Both the position numbers and the translations under genes were made by a program. A DNA stretch of 5,744 bases, from assembly GCA_005792225.1 (NCBI GenBank), contig SXSP01000003.1, forward strand, positions 1 to 5,744, in the 5' to 3' direction. Positions 5,482 through 5,744 of the stretch are shown here, one piece after another. Position 1 is the first letter of the stretch; each line of letters starts with the position of its first letter. The DNA comes from Bdellovibrionales bacterium. Lineage in GTDB: Bacteria; Bdellovibrionota; Bdellovibrionia; Bdellovibrionales; JAMPXM01. A model generated the notes under the pieces. The model worked only from the letters and a program-made list of their open reading frames with translations, was not told where the DNA came from and ran no database searches.

Positions 5482-5524
5482 TGAAATAGACCGTGACTCA
5501 ATGAGGCTTGATGAAATAAACCGT
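5482..5524 (+). repeat. Near-perfect 13-bp direct repeat at 30-bp spacing upstream of a gene
   Basis: TGAAATAGACCGT (5482-5494) and TGAAATAAACCGT (5512-5524) differ at one base and start 30 bp apart, about three helical turns. Each is followed by GACTC (5495-5499 and 5528-5532). They sit 42-84 bp before ATG 5566, where tandem regulator sites would be expected. The same spacer also holds CAAAC (5443-5447) and GTTTG (5455-5459) as a small AT-rich inverted repeat. I found no confident -35/-10 pair in this 159-nt spacer. Confidence 0.4.
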
Positions 5525-5565
5525 TCCGACTCCCGCACGAGTTGGTTCATGAAAGGCCCCTTGAA

Positions 5566-5744
5566 ATGAAAGTCCGCGTCCTCCTGGCTCTCGCTACTCT
5601 TCTCTCCGTGCTCTTAATGGCTGATGCATTCGCTCGCGCCGTTTCAGCCTCAAGTCAGATGGAAACCACATGGCCAAATCTAATGGCTCGCTTAGAGGCA
5701 GCCGATACGCGGGAACTCGACACGAAAGCGCTCTACGACGAAGC
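5566..5744 (+). CDS. Start of an exported protein of unknown function (partial)
   Basis: Fifty-nine complete codons are visible before the window ends. The product opens with a clear Sec signal peptide: K2 and R4, a hydrophobic core from V5 to about L17, and cleavage after AFA (21-23). The mature part starts RAVSASSQMETTWPNLMARL and continues with a charged, helix-like stretch (EAADTRELDTKALYDEA). No family can be named from this much. The start is supported by GAAAGG (5551-5556 region) about 10 nt upstream and by the signal peptide beginning at this ATG. It is separated from the preceding gene by a 159-nt spacer with repeats and a possible terminator, so it is probably a separate transcription unit. 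Confidence 0.75.
   Translation, partial: MKVRVLLALATLLSVLLMADAFARAVSASSQMETTWPNLMARLEAADTRELDTKALYDE

Overview
The window reads as chromosomal DNA from a Gram-negative bacterium of roughly balanced to slightly high GC content. Most gene starts follow recognisable Shine-Dalgarno sequences, and five of the seven genes begin with a Sec signal peptide or N-terminal membrane anchor. The mix of exported proteins with no close match to enterobacterial gene order would fit a delta-proteobacterial or Bdellovibrionota-type genome, but this is a guess and nothing here proves the lineage. I see no rRNA, tRNA, CRISPR, insertion sequence or phage module.

Layout. Positions 1-230 (+) are the 3' end of a gene whose visible residues align in spacing with the segment of RNase E/G just before its DNase-I-like catalytic subdomain; the protein stops where that subdomain should begin. 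Converging on it with a 9-nt gap is 240-1946 (-), a glycogen/starch synthase-type glycosyltransferase (GT5) with a clear signal peptide and an altered N-terminal KxGG motif. A divergent spacer of about 190 nt, rich in inverted repeats, separates it from 2135-2488 (+), a small stand-alone HNH nuclease-type protein.

Positions 2603-5406 (+) look like one transcription unit of four genes: a small exported four-cysteine protein, a YedA-like EamA/DMT transporter, an exported zinc metallopeptidase resembling the aspzincin (M35) group, and a membrane-anchored protein that overlaps the peptidase gene by 16 nt. At the right edge (5566-5744, +) an exported protein begins after a 159-nt spacer with a tandem repeat, and runs out of the window.

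How the genes may work together. The four-gene run is envelope-directed: three products are exported or anchored facing the periplasm and one is an inner-membrane carrier. The tight coupling of peptidase and anchored protein suggests they act together, but no substrate can be read from the sequence. The most unusual single item is the apparently exported GT5 synthase, because the family uses cytoplasmic sugar nucleotides. No complete, clearly new defence or mobile system is visible.
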